64,000 nucleotides of DNA from Caecibacter massiliensis (GCA_900095875.1 LT608311.1:2388774-2452773), one strand, 5' to 3'. Positions 28,401-36,063 are shown, counted from the first letter of the stretch. Program-made: numbers and translations. Notes: a model not told the origin generated them from the letters alone.

Positions 28401-28510
28401 CTATTAAAGCGAACGATGCAGCCAAGGATAAACGAATCGATGCCCTGGAAAAAGAAAACCAGGAAATGAAGAAACAGATTCAGGAAATCCTGTCCCGTCT
28501 GAATGGATAA
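19436..28510 (+). CDS. Giant YadA-like trimeric autotransporter adhesin with collagen-like repeats
   Basis: 3024 residues, exported and anchored in the outer membrane as a trimer. An extended signal peptide region begins MNKIFKVIYSKTKHCYIVVS; the hydrophobic core is about 40-60 and cleavage is near VQA-AD (62). Residues about 140-1400 are head repeats of the type IGS-A-A and VVGG-N-ASG, broken by neck/HIM segments such as VTVGQMNDAI and VVVMEQL. From residue 1476 come three long repeats (see the repeat entry) with GXY-rich collagen-like stretches. Coiled-coil stalk and FG-like segments follow. The YadA anchor lies near 2856-2972 (NRAAAGSNALAALHPLDFD ... SFAVGYGHYH). The chain then continues for about 50 residues of charged coiled coil ending EILSRLNG, unlike classical YadA, which ends with the last barrel strand. 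ATG 19436 is chosen because it starts the conserved signal. Confidence 0.93.
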   Translation: MNKIFKVIYSKTKHCYIVVSELTKSHCKSTQCNTAKSKTALTAAVLLALGAFSFVGMPVVQAADGTESLRNNDFVGANDQYWYYDEKKGEWTTYQYKLTSAFNNRARGDLPNYQGGGAKFPGVVTAGLYAQAGQQTVTIGDRNAGQSKGSVFIGEHSGYNNGDNAPAGMKNNYVTSVGFQSDATGWGSIAIGSNAKAENSKMESQVVEEVGDAHTSGTVSDDTYGIKENPTIQGASVALGYNAHSKDGNIAIGSYSDATSTDKGDSYVSVGNGTLKRRITNVAKGTDNSDVVTVGQMNDAIKQADNLNVNAGWGINVADENDPTNTGKGTKNVISLKHNLGTGYNDDEANGMIIGGLVEDRDPAKQYGAADANSVIVGAGKALASGKSSVVVGGLDNVASGATSVVVGGDNNNAAGNQSAVFGGRDNTAAGIASTAGGGIMNVANGQQAVALGGAYNYALGTSSTAIGGTGGNGMYGYSTSVNGNYSVSLAGGSTGTDALNGLAAGNQSVVTTANGTAVGYQATTDKEGTIAFGHDAGDVSGYAVTWKKRTDGKTNADHTTNDYTQVPDSVTPTTYKDAYYNRLVKVADGQDAHDVVVMEQLTKATNDLTKDLSVNAGWGINIADEKDPKTGEVTKKNVISLNRNLGTNSGNTKAEENGRSFNGKVSFEAKGKNSLILGGEASTTYDSNVTAGTDGDYSVLVGGYNNFIKSAGKRAVVAAGSYNKASGENSAVIGGSYNQASGDHSVVIGGGEFSDDQGNQASGQFSTIIGGDGNKAKGINDVVSGGYQNITSGDSSFIGGGQSNKALGFATAILGGAYNMGVDATTVVGGQLNLAVSHGAFAAGGSANQVAGFMSAAIGGEKQRVIGNYSTAIGGASTGIDAEHATAIGSHAVVTSKNGLALGYKATADKEGTISFGHDKGDVSGYESKIEYGPYGYYSGEVKSYLVPPASGEDARNVVYTPTYYESAEYNRLVKVADGKDAHDAVVMEQLKPYTKSDASNVGANLRTYTVGDDGETITEDDATADQKNANKDAWGRALGAGTFTTGTDTTATNASTSDKLVTGKTLYDYDKPTGSTNYVKVNNTTGQNLSALDAQVKANADTLNDKTHNIKYYSVSDNAPTLGFDSYSNAGNDGAKGMGSMAAGFVTHADGIASTVAGSYSGVINSGNAQGLDLRGAAALSYGTFNVNQNTDTAKEHSGVANSIVGQANMTTNSNAAIIYGAGNTVTDSYRPINDKKAAGILGSISDPTKLSEAMQKAVKDSGGQVMVMGGGNTVDKAYMTQVSGVGNTVTGTNSTYAEGTSTQYNFVDGFQNELTNGKHDYIIGSNNTVSGDSIDKNQSNIVFGDNHKLTNQKNNVIIGSSDTTDDETKASDVVAIGHNAKVSAEGGVAIGSGSEATTDKSTAGYDPATGKNSKKTTSTWQATNAAVSIGKADGTVTRQINGVAAGTNETDAVNVAQLKSLQSGLTKDLTDKGLKFAANSGAEYTAKLGSTVKIQGTAKKENHEYTADNLTTEIDEKGNITILMDKDMSVEKLAVNGKNGKDSAPGTPGSIGISGQDGQSGVGIDGKDGISIKGKDGKDGVTMKAVDGKDGTEGHIGLTGPAGTNGIKGADGQPGTSIDITVKNGYDGTDGKDGVKGEKGVDGTSLTRIVYKDGAGEHQVATMEDGLKFKGDDGTEIAKKLNNTMEIIGGADSTKLTDKNIGVNSDGDKLKVQLSKDLTGMNSTTYTTTTGEGESATTSTTVVNGNGLTITDGPSITNKGIDGGNKVITKVGSGIEKDATGNITEASKTNAANIGDVQTIAESTATSLTGKGLKFAANSGAEYTAKLGSTVKIQGTEKKEGHEYTADNLTTEIDKDGNITILMDKDMSVEKLAVNGKDGKEGAPGTPGSIGISGQDGQSGVGIDGKDGISIKGKDGKDGVTMKAVDGKDGTEGHIGLTGPAGTNGIKGADGQPGTSIDITVKNGYDGTEGKDGVKGEKGVDGTSLTRIVYKDGAGEHQVATMEDGLKFKGDDGTEIAKKLNNTMEIIGGADSTKLTDKNIGVNSDGDKLKVQLSKDLTGMNSTTYTTTTGEGESATTSTTVVNGNGLTITDGPSITNKGIDGGNKVITKVGSGIEKDATGNITEASKTNAANIGDVQTIAESTATSLTDTGLKFAANSGAEYTAKLGSTVKIQGTAKKENHEYTADNLTTEIDENGNITILMDKDLSVEKLAVNGKDGKDGAPGSIGINGRDGKSGIGIDGKDGISIKGRDGKDGVTMKAVDGENGTEGHIGLTGPAGTNGIKGADGKPGTSIDITVKNGYDGANGVNGKNGVDGTSLTRIVYKDGAGEHQVATMEDGLKFKGDDGTEIAKKLNNTLDIIGGANGDLTEGNIGVNSTDKGQLKVQLAKDLKGITSIGNQKTTKVDGKDVTTGAKITLGADGTTTISGGDVNVSGNKITHVGSGIEKDANGKYTVTDQNKGNAANIGDVQNMVNDAKTELISGDNGLNNKANIDASNIGANLKGEDGKTPASDDEKTTNENAWGKAIGTGKIEANNGQLVTGDTVYNEVRPKEDGNYVKTNQTTGANLSALDSKIGKLDDDGNYIKKDDSISKNLSTLDAQVKTNADNIANNTKSIQNITNSVKNLSDNAVQYDKDSNKTKVTLGGEGGTTITNVKDGALSEKSSDAVNGKQLYNEQKAREAADKDITEKVTNNTNEITKIKNGDFTDASKTAIHNIAKDAVKVVDGKNTTVTKVDGTDTTPTTYAVNVEGTGKVASGDTGLISGDTLYKEVHVDSDGSYIKSNNTVGQNLSALDSGLKTTSDLIHTNAKGDTIQIGGNSTATKIDVSGKDKDGNITGRVITGVMTDGKDLTSAANVGYVNGITSANTQQIYRDMNNAYSRLDTNINRAAAGSNALAALHPLDFDPADKASFAVGYGHYHNANAAAVGAFYQPNANTMVNMGISLGNGDPGFNAGVSFKIGKGSAYNGVSKAEMAQTIHDQAEEISAIKANDAAKDKRIDALEKENQEMKKQIQEILSRLNG
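23861..26500 (+). repeat. 1017-bp tandem repeats inside the adhesin gene
   Basis: Units start at 23861, 24878 and 25895 with the same GGACTGAAATT sequence, an exact period of 1017 bases (339 codons). Copies one and two are almost identical; the third keeps the first 600 or so bases and then diverges into a different stalk sequence. Each unit holds a collagen-like GXY-rich block, an EHQVATMEDGLKFKGDDG block and a stalk. The near-identity implies recent duplication or ongoing homogenisation. Confidence 0.92.
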
Positions 28511-28554
28511 GTAGTACGTGTCTGCATAACGAAAATAGAACAGACAAAAAGAAA

Positions 28555-28596
28555 CCAGCCATAACGCAACATAATTGCGTTATGGCTGGCTCTTTT
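28555..28596 (+). terminator. Intrinsic terminator after the adhesin gene
   Basis: Perfect 15-base arms CCAGCCATAACGCAA and TTGCGTTATGGCTGG, 5-base loop, then TCTTTT. Confidence 0.9.
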
Positions 28597-28684
28597 AGTG
28601 GTGGCCTTTATAATCTCAGTTCTCATATGTAATTCAGAAGAGTATAGCATGGCAAACTGTTTTTTCTATACTGGAAACAATCCT

Positions 28685-29587
28685 TTATTTTACCGTGTTT
28701 TTCAATGTACCGATGGAAGAGATGGAAATTTCTACAGTGTCTCCCGAATGAATGTAGCGGGGCGGTTTGAAGCCGGCGCCGACACCTGATGGTGTACCCG
28801 TCGAAATGATATCACCGGGCTGGAGTGTCGTGCCCTGGGATAGGGTGGATATGAGCGACGGAATGGGGAAGATGAATTCTTCTGTCGAGGCATCCTGGCG
28901 GACTTCGTCATTGACTTTGGTCACGATAGTAAACGTATCAGGAGCGGCATCGCGCAGCAGGATGCAGGGGCCCATGGGGGCAAAGGTATCCAGGCTTTTA
29001 CCGTGGAACCACTGGCCGTGATTGCGCTGCAGGTCACGGGCGGTTACATCATTCATGATGGTAAATCCATAGACGTGATTCATGGCTTCGCTGACGGGGA
29101 TATCCTTGCCGCTGGTGCCGATGATGACGGCCAGTTCTCCTTCATAGTCCAATTCTTTCGTTACCTGCGGATGAGAATCGATGGTATCTTCCGGCCCGAT
29201 GACGCAGGTCGGGGCTTTGGTGAAAAACTGGGGATATTTTGGCAGGGAATCGAGTTTTTTCTTATGAAATTCTTCGATGTGTTCAGCATAGTTTTCACCG
29301 ACGCAGAAGATATTTTTCGTAATCTGCGGCAACGGGGCCAGAATATGTACCGTGGCCAGCGGTTTGGCTTTCACGGCCTGGGTCTTTTCGTTCTGTTCGA
29401 GGGCATCGGCCAGGGCCAGCAGGCCTTCATTTCCCTGCTGGATAAATTCTGCCAATGTTTCCGGAAGAGGGGTAAAGAACGCCTCTTCTAAGGCAATAGC
29501 GCTGTATACTCCTGTTTCTTCGGTATCCAGCACGCCCCACTGAACGAATCCCAGGTCTTCAAAAGTAATCAGTTTTTTTATCATCAT
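28685..29587 (-). CDS. Fumarylacetoacetate hydrolase family protein
   Basis: 300 residues. The C-terminal two thirds carry the FAH fold: metal ligands Glu149 and Glu151 in DYEGELAVIIG, a downstream Asp in the IMNDVTARD region, a lysine in GKSLDTFAPMGPC, and the closing TGTPSGVGAGFKPPRY. Members include 2-hydroxyhepta-2,4-diene-1,7-dioate isomerases and acylpyruvases; the substrate here cannot be told. AAGGAGAAG lies upstream of the start at 29587. It runs in the same direction as, and 50 bases after, a LysR regulator, so the two may be cotranscribed. Confidence 0.85.
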   Translation of the reverse strand: MMIKKLITFEDLGFVQWGVLDTEETGVYSAIALEEAFFTPLPETLAEFIQQGNEGLLALADALEQNEKTQAVKAKPLATVHILAPLPQITKNIFCVGENYAEHIEEFHKKKLDSLPKYPQFFTKAPTCVIGPEDTIDSHPQVTKELDYEGELAVIIGTSGKDIPVSEAMNHVYGFTIMNDVTARDLQRNHGQWFHGKSLDTFAPMGPCILLRDAAPDTFTIVTKVNDEVRQDASTEEFIFPIPSLISTLSQGTTLQPGDIISTGTPSGVGAGFKPPRYIHSGDTVEISISSIGTLKNTVK

Positions 29588-29637
29588 AGCTATCTTCTCC
29601 TTGTCATATTTGTTTTATTATATCATAATTCATTGCG

Positions 29638-30543
29638 TCATGTATTCTCTGTATCCGTATGTGGACAGCTTTCCTTTAGCAGTCGTAAAAAGACTTCGCA
29701 TGGTTTGGTGAGAAGCTGGTATTTTTTCCAGACTACGAGACAGGAAAAGGAGACGGCCGGCTTCAGGGGGACAAAGGCCAGATCGGGTGTCTGGAGCTGG
29801 AAAAACTCGTTGATGCCGATAGCACTGGTAATACCTGTCCGGATAAGCTGGGCTGCATTGGCGATGAGATCGAAGCGTCCGACAATCTGCAGGTCCTCCG
29901 TTGTCACCTGTCCTCCGGACCAGGTACGGACATCAAAGGCAGCCGTTGCTGTCCGTGAAGACGTGAGCAGGGGGATATCCTTCAGGATGTCCGGTGTAAT
30001 GGCCGGGAGTTTTGCCCAGGGGTTGTCGCTGCGGGTAATGATTCCGACCGTATTGGTTTCAGGCAGACGGAGGTATTCGTATTTTTCCGGATTGAACGGC
30101 TCGATGAACAGGGCAAAGTCGATGAGACCATGGACCAGTCGTTCTTCCACCGTATCGGCATTTCCCGTAAAGAGTTCGCACGTGACACCGGGATGCTGAC
30201 TATGCAGCCTGGCAAAGGCATCAGTCAGGAAATGAATGACCGGAGTCTCCCCGGCACCGATGCGGATACAGCCAGTCAGTTCCAGCTGATCATTGTTGAT
30301 TTCGGCTTCAGTCTGGCGAACGAGGGACAGGATTTCTTCGGCCCGCTGCCGGAGATGGATTCCTTCCTCTGTCAGGTGGGTATTGCGGTTGGTCCGGATG
30401 AAGAGCTGTTTACCTAGCTCCTTTTCCAGGTCGGCCATCTGTCGTGATAGTGTCGGCTGGGTGATGTGCAGCATATTGGCGGCTCCGGTCATGTTTCCTT
30501 CTCTGGCGACGGCCAGAAAATAGTGTAATGTCCGCAATTCCAT
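29638..30543 (-). CDS. LysR family transcriptional regulator
   Basis: 301 residues. HTH: MELRTLHYFLAVAREGNMTG, then AANMLHITQPTLSRQMADLE. The effector domain follows. The ATG at 30543 has GGAGTG upstream; the frame is open further out but unsupported. It is divergent from the iron alcohol dehydrogenase gene, whose promoter lies between them and is bracketed by an inverted repeat, so this regulator probably controls that gene. A broken close paralogue lies at 43442-43981 with nearly the same HTH and C-terminus, evidence of a past duplication within the island. Confidence 0.9.
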   Translation of the reverse strand: MELRTLHYFLAVAREGNMTGAANMLHITQPTLSRQMADLEKELGKQLFIRTNRNTHLTEEGIHLRQRAEEILSLVRQTEAEINNDQLELTGCIRIGAGETPVIHFLTDAFARLHSQHPGVTCELFTGNADTVEERLVHGLIDFALFIEPFNPEKYEYLRLPETNTVGIITRSDNPWAKLPAITPDILKDIPLLTSSRTATAAFDVRTWSGGQVTTEDLQIVGRFDLIANAAQLIRTGITSAIGINEFFQLQTPDLAFVPLKPAVSFSCLVVWKKYQLLTKPCEVFLRLLKESCPHTDTENT

Positions 30544-30636
30544 GGCAACACACTCCTTTCTTTTTCGTTTAGTATACGGCAGGTCTGTCCATTTGGCAAT
30601 GCTTTTTACGTATTTCCGGATATAAAATATAAGTTT

Positions 30637-30679
30637 TTTACATTTCATACTTTTTTTGGTAAGATAAGAGCATGAAATG
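30637..30679 (+). promoter_or_regulatory. Promoter of the alcohol dehydrogenase with inverted repeat
   Basis: TTTACA (30637-30642), 17 bases, TAAGAT (30660-30665). The arms CATTTCAT (30641-30648) and ATGAAATG (30672-30679) bracket the -10 region, a likely binding site for the divergent LysR protein. Confidence 0.7.
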
Positions 30680-30718
30680 AATTGATTCTGGTATTTACAG
30701 AAAGGATGAAGAAGACTC

Positions 30719-31888
30719 ATGTTAGGGAATTTCACATACTGCAATCCGACGAAACTCTATTTTGGCAAAGATGCACTGGAAAACCTCCACGGCGAACTGC
30801 AGAAATACGGTAAGAAAATCGTCCTGGTCTACGGCGGCGGCTCGATCAAGAAGAACGGGATTTATGACGACGTCGTCAAAATCCTGCAGGACGAAGGCAA
30901 GGACGTAGCGGAAATCGCCGGCGTCATGCCCAATCCGACAATCCATAAGGTGCGCGAAGGCATCGACATCGCAAGAAAGCACGGCGTGGACCTCATCCTC
31001 GCCGTCGGTGGCGGTTCCGTCATCGACTATGCCAAGGCCCTGGCCGTCTCCGTACACTGCGACGAAGATCCGTGGGATAAATATTTCATCCGCTTCGAAG
31101 AACCGAGCTGTGACATCGTCCCTGTCGGCGATGTCCTGACCATGGTCGGCACGGGCTCTGAAATGAACGCCGGTTCCGTCATTACCTATCCGGAAAAGAA
31201 ACTGAAGATTGGCCATGTCTTTGCTGACGAAAGCGTCATGCCCCGTTTTTCCATCATGAATCCGGTCTACACCATGACCCTGCCGAAATATCAGATGACT
31301 GCTGGCATCTATGACATCTTCAATCACATCTGCGAACAGTATTTTTCCGGTGAAGACGACAATACCAGCGACTATCTGGCCGAAGGCCTCATGCGCAATG
31401 TCATCGAAGCCAGCCGCAAAGCCGTCGTCGATCCGACGGATTACGAAGCACGCTCCAATCTGATGTGGGACGCCACCTGGGCTCTGAACACGCTCATCGC
31501 CAAGGGGAAATCGACGGACTGGATGGTCCACATGCTGGGCCAGGCCGTCGGCGCCTGCACGAATGCCACGCACGGCATGACGCTCTCTGCCGTGTCCCTG
31601 CCGTATTACCGCTTCATCATGAAAGACGGTCTGCCGAAATTCGTCCGCTTCGCCAAAGCCGTATGGAATGTCGATGCCGACGGCATGAGCGATGAAGAAA
31701 TCGCCGCAGCCGGCCTGGAACGCATGAAGACCTGGATGCAGGAACTCGGCCTCGTGCTCCACATCAAAGAACTCGGTGCGACAGAAGACATGCTCGACGA
31801 CCTCGTAAACGGCACGCTGATCCTCAACGGCGGCTATCGAGTCCTGACCAAAGACGAAATCAGGGATATCTTCCGGCAGGCCATGTAA
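30719..31888 (+). CDS. Iron-containing alcohol dehydrogenase (YqhD/BdhA type)
   Basis: 389 residues of family III alcohol dehydrogenases. The NADP-binding GGGSVIDYAKA lies near residue 97. Metal ligands are in the AGIYDIFNHICEQYF region (Asp, His) and in MVHMLGQAVGACTNATHGM (two His). These enzymes reduce aldehydes, including butyraldehyde and short reactive aldehydes, with NADPH. In E. coli yqhD is controlled by a neighbouring regulator in response to aldehyde stress; here a LysR gene is divergent. The island's aldo/keto reductases suggest a similar detoxification role. AAAGGATGAAG precedes the start. Confidence 0.9.
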   Translation: MLGNFTYCNPTKLYFGKDALENLHGELQKYGKKIVLVYGGGSIKKNGIYDDVVKILQDEGKDVAEIAGVMPNPTIHKVREGIDIARKHGVDLILAVGGGSVIDYAKALAVSVHCDEDPWDKYFIRFEEPSCDIVPVGDVLTMVGTGSEMNAGSVITYPEKKLKIGHVFADESVMPRFSIMNPVYTMTLPKYQMTAGIYDIFNHICEQYFSGEDDNTSDYLAEGLMRNVIEASRKAVVDPTDYEARSNLMWDATWALNTLIAKGKSTDWMVHMLGQAVGACTNATHGMTLSAVSLPYYRFIMKDGLPKFVRFAKAVWNVDADGMSDEEIAAAGLERMKTWMQELGLVLHIKELGATEDMLDDLVNGTLILNGGYRVLTKDEIRDIFRQAM

Positions 31889-31943
31889 GGGAAGGGAACG
31901 TGTTTTACGTCTAAAAAAGTCATTGCTGACGGCTATTTCGACT

Positions 31944-31979
31944 GTCAACTACTCCCGACTTTAGTCGGGAGTAGTTGAC
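31944..31979. repeat. Perfect 17-base inverted repeat with 2-base loop
   Basis: GTCAACTACTCCCGACT, TT, then its exact complement. It lies between the alcohol dehydrogenase and flavodoxin genes. No T run follows on either strand, so it is a poor intrinsic terminator. It could be a protein-binding palindrome or a remnant end of an IS200/IS605-type element. Confidence 0.7.
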
Positions 31980-32047
31980 TTATCGCTTGTTACAATGAAA
32001 CTGTAAAGAATTAAGGCTTTTGGTTTTCGGAATGAAGGAGCATGACG

Positions 32048-32572
32048 ATGAAGAAGATGCTGATTGTTTATTATAGTTGGAGCAATGGGAATACCGCGAA
32101 GATTGCGGCTCAGCTGCAGCGGGTTGCCGGCGCTGACATGGAACGAATTGAAACGCTTCATCCTTATGAAGGCAGATATGACGATGTCGTGGCTCAGGGC
32201 CAGCGGGAAGTGAACAGCGGCTTCATGCCGGAAATCAAGGCCCTGCCGTATGATCCGGCGGATTATGACGTCATTGCCGTAGGTACGCCGACTTGGTGGT
32301 ATACGATGGCGCCGGCGGTCAAGTCTTTTTTGGCGGATCATGATTTCAGCGGCAAGCAGGTCATCCTTTTCCAGACCCACGGCGGCTGGCCCGGCCATAC
32401 GCTGAAAGATATGGAAAAGGCCTGCCGGGGCGCGTCTTTCGGTCCGTCGCTGGCGGTACAGTTCGATTCGACCGGCGGCAGTAAGTTGGTGACAGCTGCA
32501 CAGGACATCGATGATTGGATTGAGGAAGTAAAAGCCGTTCATCGTAGTTCGTTCGTCGAGGGAGATAGTTGA
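32048..32572 (+). CDS. Flavodoxin
   Basis: 174 residues, cytosolic. The N-terminal strand KKMLIVYYSWSNGNTAKIAA is the FMN phosphate loop. PTWWYTMAPAVKSFL is the 50s-type loop stacking on FMN, and TGGSKL lies near the C-terminus. It is a low-potential electron carrier or an NADPH-dependent FMN reductase relative. The second ATG is chosen because GAAGGAG lies 7 bases before it; the first (32042) is too close. The C-terminus (HRSSFVEGDS) reads into low-complexity sequence and may be extended by decay. Confidence 0.85.
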   Translation: MKKMLIVYYSWSNGNTAKIAAQLQRVAGADMERIETLHPYEGRYDDVVAQGQREVNSGFMPEIKALPYDPADYDVIAVGTPTWWYTMAPAVKSFLADHDFSGKQVILFQTHGGWPGHTLKDMEKACRGASFGPSLAVQFDSTGGSKLVTAAQDIDDWIEEVKAVHRSSFVEGDS

Positions 32573-32654
32573 TAGTTTGCAGTTTGTAGTTTGTAGTAAA
32601 AACATTGCGATGCGCCAGCGAGCCCGAATCGCAAACGATGAACGATGAACGACG

Positions 32655-32693
32655 AAAAAGGCCCTTGCCGCGTTATGCGGTGAGGGCCTTTTT
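32655..32693. terminator. Bidirectional terminator
   Basis: AAAAAGGCCCTTGCCGC and GCGGTGAGGGCCTTTTT form a strong stem with A and T runs on both sides. The stop codon of the converging LysR gene (32673) sits in the loop. Confidence 0.85.
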
Positions 32694-33506
32694 CAGCTTC
32701 CACCCTGTCTTTTCCCAGAAGCAGGCGTAGTAGGTGACCTGGACGCTGGCGTCTGCGATGGGGACGACGACGCGGTCCGGCGGCGGTCCTTCGCGGCGCA
32801 GGCTGAGGTCGGTGACGAAGGAGGGGAGGACGGAGAATTTGACGAGTTCATTGAAAGCTTCGTTTTCCTGAATCAGAAATTTTGTCTCCGGCATGGCTTG
32901 CTTCACGATGGGGCCCCAGAACCCCAGGTTCGGCCGCAGGAGCATAGTTTCACCATTGAGGTCCGTTAGGTGCAGCCCTTTCCGACTGGCCAGGGGATGG
33001 GCCGGCGGCAGGGTGAAGCAGAGATGTTCCTGGCCGATTTTGACGCAAGTGAGGCCTTTTTCATCGAGAGCATAAGGCAGGACGATGAGCTGGTAGCTCT
33101 GGTCGTGCAGCTTTTCTTCGAGTAGGGTCAGACCCCGGATTTCTGAAGCGATAGTCATCTCCGGAAAGGACGCCGAGAGCTGGGGGATGAGACGCCAGAG
33201 CGGCGCCGGTGCGCAGGAGCCGATGAGAATCGTATGCCGTGCCCGCTCGTGGGCGACGAGACGTTCTTTCATTTCTTGTGCTTCCTGAACGACTTTGTGC
33301 GCATAGGCGACGGCGAGCCGGCCGTTTTCATTGAGAGTGATTTTATTTTTCTGCCGGCTAAAGAGCGGCACGGAGAGCTCGGCTTCCAGGCGCTGCATAG
33401 AGCGGCTCAGGGCCGGCTGAGACAGGTGGAGTTTCTCGGCCGCTGCCGAAAGAGTGCCGCACTCCGCGACGGTCAGTAATTGTTCCAGTTGATTGAGTTC
33501 AAACAT
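32673..33506 (-). CDS. LysR family transcriptional regulator
   Basis: 277 residues, a little short for the family. HTH: FELNQLEQLLTVAECGTLSA, then AAEKLHLSQPALSRSMQRLE. The effector domain is truncated at its C-terminal edge compared with typical 295-300 residues, ending KTGWKLKKALTA. It is divergent from the aldo/keto reductase pair at 33691-35571 and so is probably their regulator. Its ribosome binding site (GAGGTGAT) lies in the arm of a strong hairpin at 33514-33549, which could control its own translation. Confidence 0.88.
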   Translation of the reverse strand: MFELNQLEQLLTVAECGTLSAAAEKLHLSQPALSRSMQRLEAELSVPLFSRQKNKITLNENGRLAVAYAHKVVQEAQEMKERLVAHERARHTILIGSCAPAPLWRLIPQLSASFPEMTIASEIRGLTLLEEKLHDQSYQLIVLPYALDEKGLTCVKIGQEHLCFTLPPAHPLASRKGLHLTDLNGETMLLRPNLGFWGPIVKQAMPETKFLIQENEAFNELVKFSVLPSFVTDLSLRREGPPPDRVVVPIADASVQVTYYACFWEKTGWKLKKALTA

Positions 33507-33513
33507 CGTATCA

Positions 33514-34689
<1,176 letters not shown>

Positions 34690-34719
34690 ATTGGTAAGCA
34701 CTTAGAAAGGAAGATTCTT

Positions 34720-35571
34720 ATGGAATATACAACTTTAAGCAACGGCATCAAAGCTCCGCTTCTCGGTCTCGGCACTTTCCAGCTCAGCCTGGCAGATACG
34801 GAAAACGCCGTCTATGAAGGCATCCGCTCCGGCGTCCGACTGATCGATACAGCCAACGGCTATCTCAACGAAACGGCTGTCGGTCGGGCCGTAGCCCGGG
34901 CTGTCGATGAAGGGCTGGTCAAGAGGGAAGACCTCTCCATCTCGACGAAGCTCTGGCCGACGGTCTATGAAAGTGAAAGCGCTGTCGACGATACGCTAAA
35001 ACGCCTGCAGCTCGATTACGTCGACCTCCTCTTCATCCATCAGCCGGCCGGCAATTTCCTCGCCGGCTACGAAAAGCTCGAAAAAGCTTATCGCGAAGGT
35101 AAGGCCAAATCTCTGGGCATTTCCAATTTCCACGATGCTAAGTTGGAAAAACTCCTGGCAGCGGCAGCCATCAAGCCTCATGTCATCCAGCTGGAAGCCC
35201 ATCCGTACTACGCCCATCATGCTCAGATGGACCGCCTCAAGGAATACGGCACGAAGCTCATGGGCTGGTATCCCCTGGGCCACGGCGACGCCGGCCTGCA
35301 GCGTGAACCGGTCTTCGTGAAATTAGCGGAAAAATACGGCAAGAGCCCAGCACAAATTATCCTCCGCTGGGCTGTCCAGATGGATATCATCACTATCCCG
35401 GGCTCGAAGAACCCCGATCATATCCGGGCCAACTTCGATATCTTCGATTTTGCCCTGACGGCAGATGAAATGCAGGAAATCGCCAAATTAGACGGCACGA
35501 AGCGCTACTATCACCCCAGTGATTCTCTGGAAGAAAGCTACGCCCAGATGCCCCTTCATTTTCAGGAATAA
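34720..35571 (+). CDS. Aldo/keto reductase (2,5-diketo-D-gluconate reductase-like)
   Basis: 283 residues. It starts MEYTTLSNGIKAPLLGLGTF; the catalytic tetrad is Asp and Tyr in IDTANGYLNE, Lys in ISTKLWP, and His in LLFIHQPAG. The cofactor end is TIPGSKNPDHIRANFDIFDF. It belongs to the DkgA-type branch, distinct from the preceding reductase. The leader (CACTTAGAAAGGA) resembles that of the acetyltransferase gene at 41948. Eleven codons of a third very similar start (MEYVTLNNG) occur at 35610, so the operon once held another copy. Confidence 0.9.
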   Translation: MEYTTLSNGIKAPLLGLGTFQLSLADTENAVYEGIRSGVRLIDTANGYLNETAVGRAVARAVDEGLVKREDLSISTKLWPTVYESESAVDDTLKRLQLDYVDLLFIHQPAGNFLAGYEKLEKAYREGKAKSLGISNFHDAKLEKLLAAAAIKPHVIQLEAHPYYAHHAQMDRLKEYGTKLMGWYPLGHGDAGLQREPVFVKLAEKYGKSPAQIILRWAVQMDIITIPGSKNPDHIRANFDIFDFALTADEMQEIAKLDGTKRYYHPSDSLEESYAQMPLHFQE

Positions 35572-35609
35572 TGGTTGCTTTTAAAAGTCACGCGAGAGGA
35601 AATTATATC

Positions 35610-35907
35610 ATGGAATATGTTACCTTAAATAACGGCGTTCCCGCAAGGGACGTACAATCGTTGGCATAGTCATAAGAGAGGATAAATTCTAATTGCCACC
35701 GATGGCATCGGTTATACGCAGACCTTAGGCGGTGCCGTCCAGGTCATGCATCCCGGCGATGTCGTCTATTGCCCGCCCGGCGTCATTCACTGGCACGGCG
35801 CGGCTCCGGGCAGCCATTTTGCCCATATCGCCATCAGCCCCGAAGACAATCACGATGTGACCTGGTATTTCTTCCCGAAGCTGGAATATGAAAAACTAGG
35901 CTTTTAA
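35610..35907 (+). pseudogene. Scar: aldo/keto reductase start joined to a broken cupin gene
   Basis: A good ribosome binding site and ATG at 35610 read MEYVTLNNGVP, the beginning of an aldo/keto reductase. At about 35638 the sequence passes into another frame that encodes a cupin (PQGTYNRWHSHKRG), stops at a TAA at 35683 where family members have Gln, then continues ILIATDGIGYTQTLGG, GDVVYCPPGVIHWHG and ends KLEYEKLGF. Both metal-binding boxes (HSH, HWHG) are recognisable. So this is a deletion fusion plus a nonsense mutation, next to an insertion element. An intact cupin lies at 37834. Confidence 0.8.
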
Positions 35908-35996
35908 CCTAATCCGCCAGAAGTCCTCCACCTCTTAGGTGGGGGATGAAGGCGGGTATGGCGAATTTACGTAAGTAATTGAGCCATACCATTGCT

Positions 35997-36028
35997 CTGT
36001 AGATAGTTCTGTAGATAGTTCTGTAGTA
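35997..36028 (+). repeat. Short tandem repeat in the element's left end
   Basis: The 12-base unit TCTGTAGATAGT occurs twice and a third time in part. It lies between the left-end hairpins and the tnpA remnant. Confidence 0.6.
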
Positions 36029-36063
36029 TAATTAGTCGTATATGAGAAAGAATTGATTATACT

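Noticed and set aside
31944-31979. The perfect palindrome as the terminator of the alcohol dehydrogenase gene
   Set aside because: Neither side has the T run needed for intrinsic termination.
35997-36028. Short direct repeats that might suggest a CRISPR
   Set aside because: The 12-base units are directly adjacent with no spacers, inside an insertion-element end, and no cas genes are present apart from the TnpB relative.
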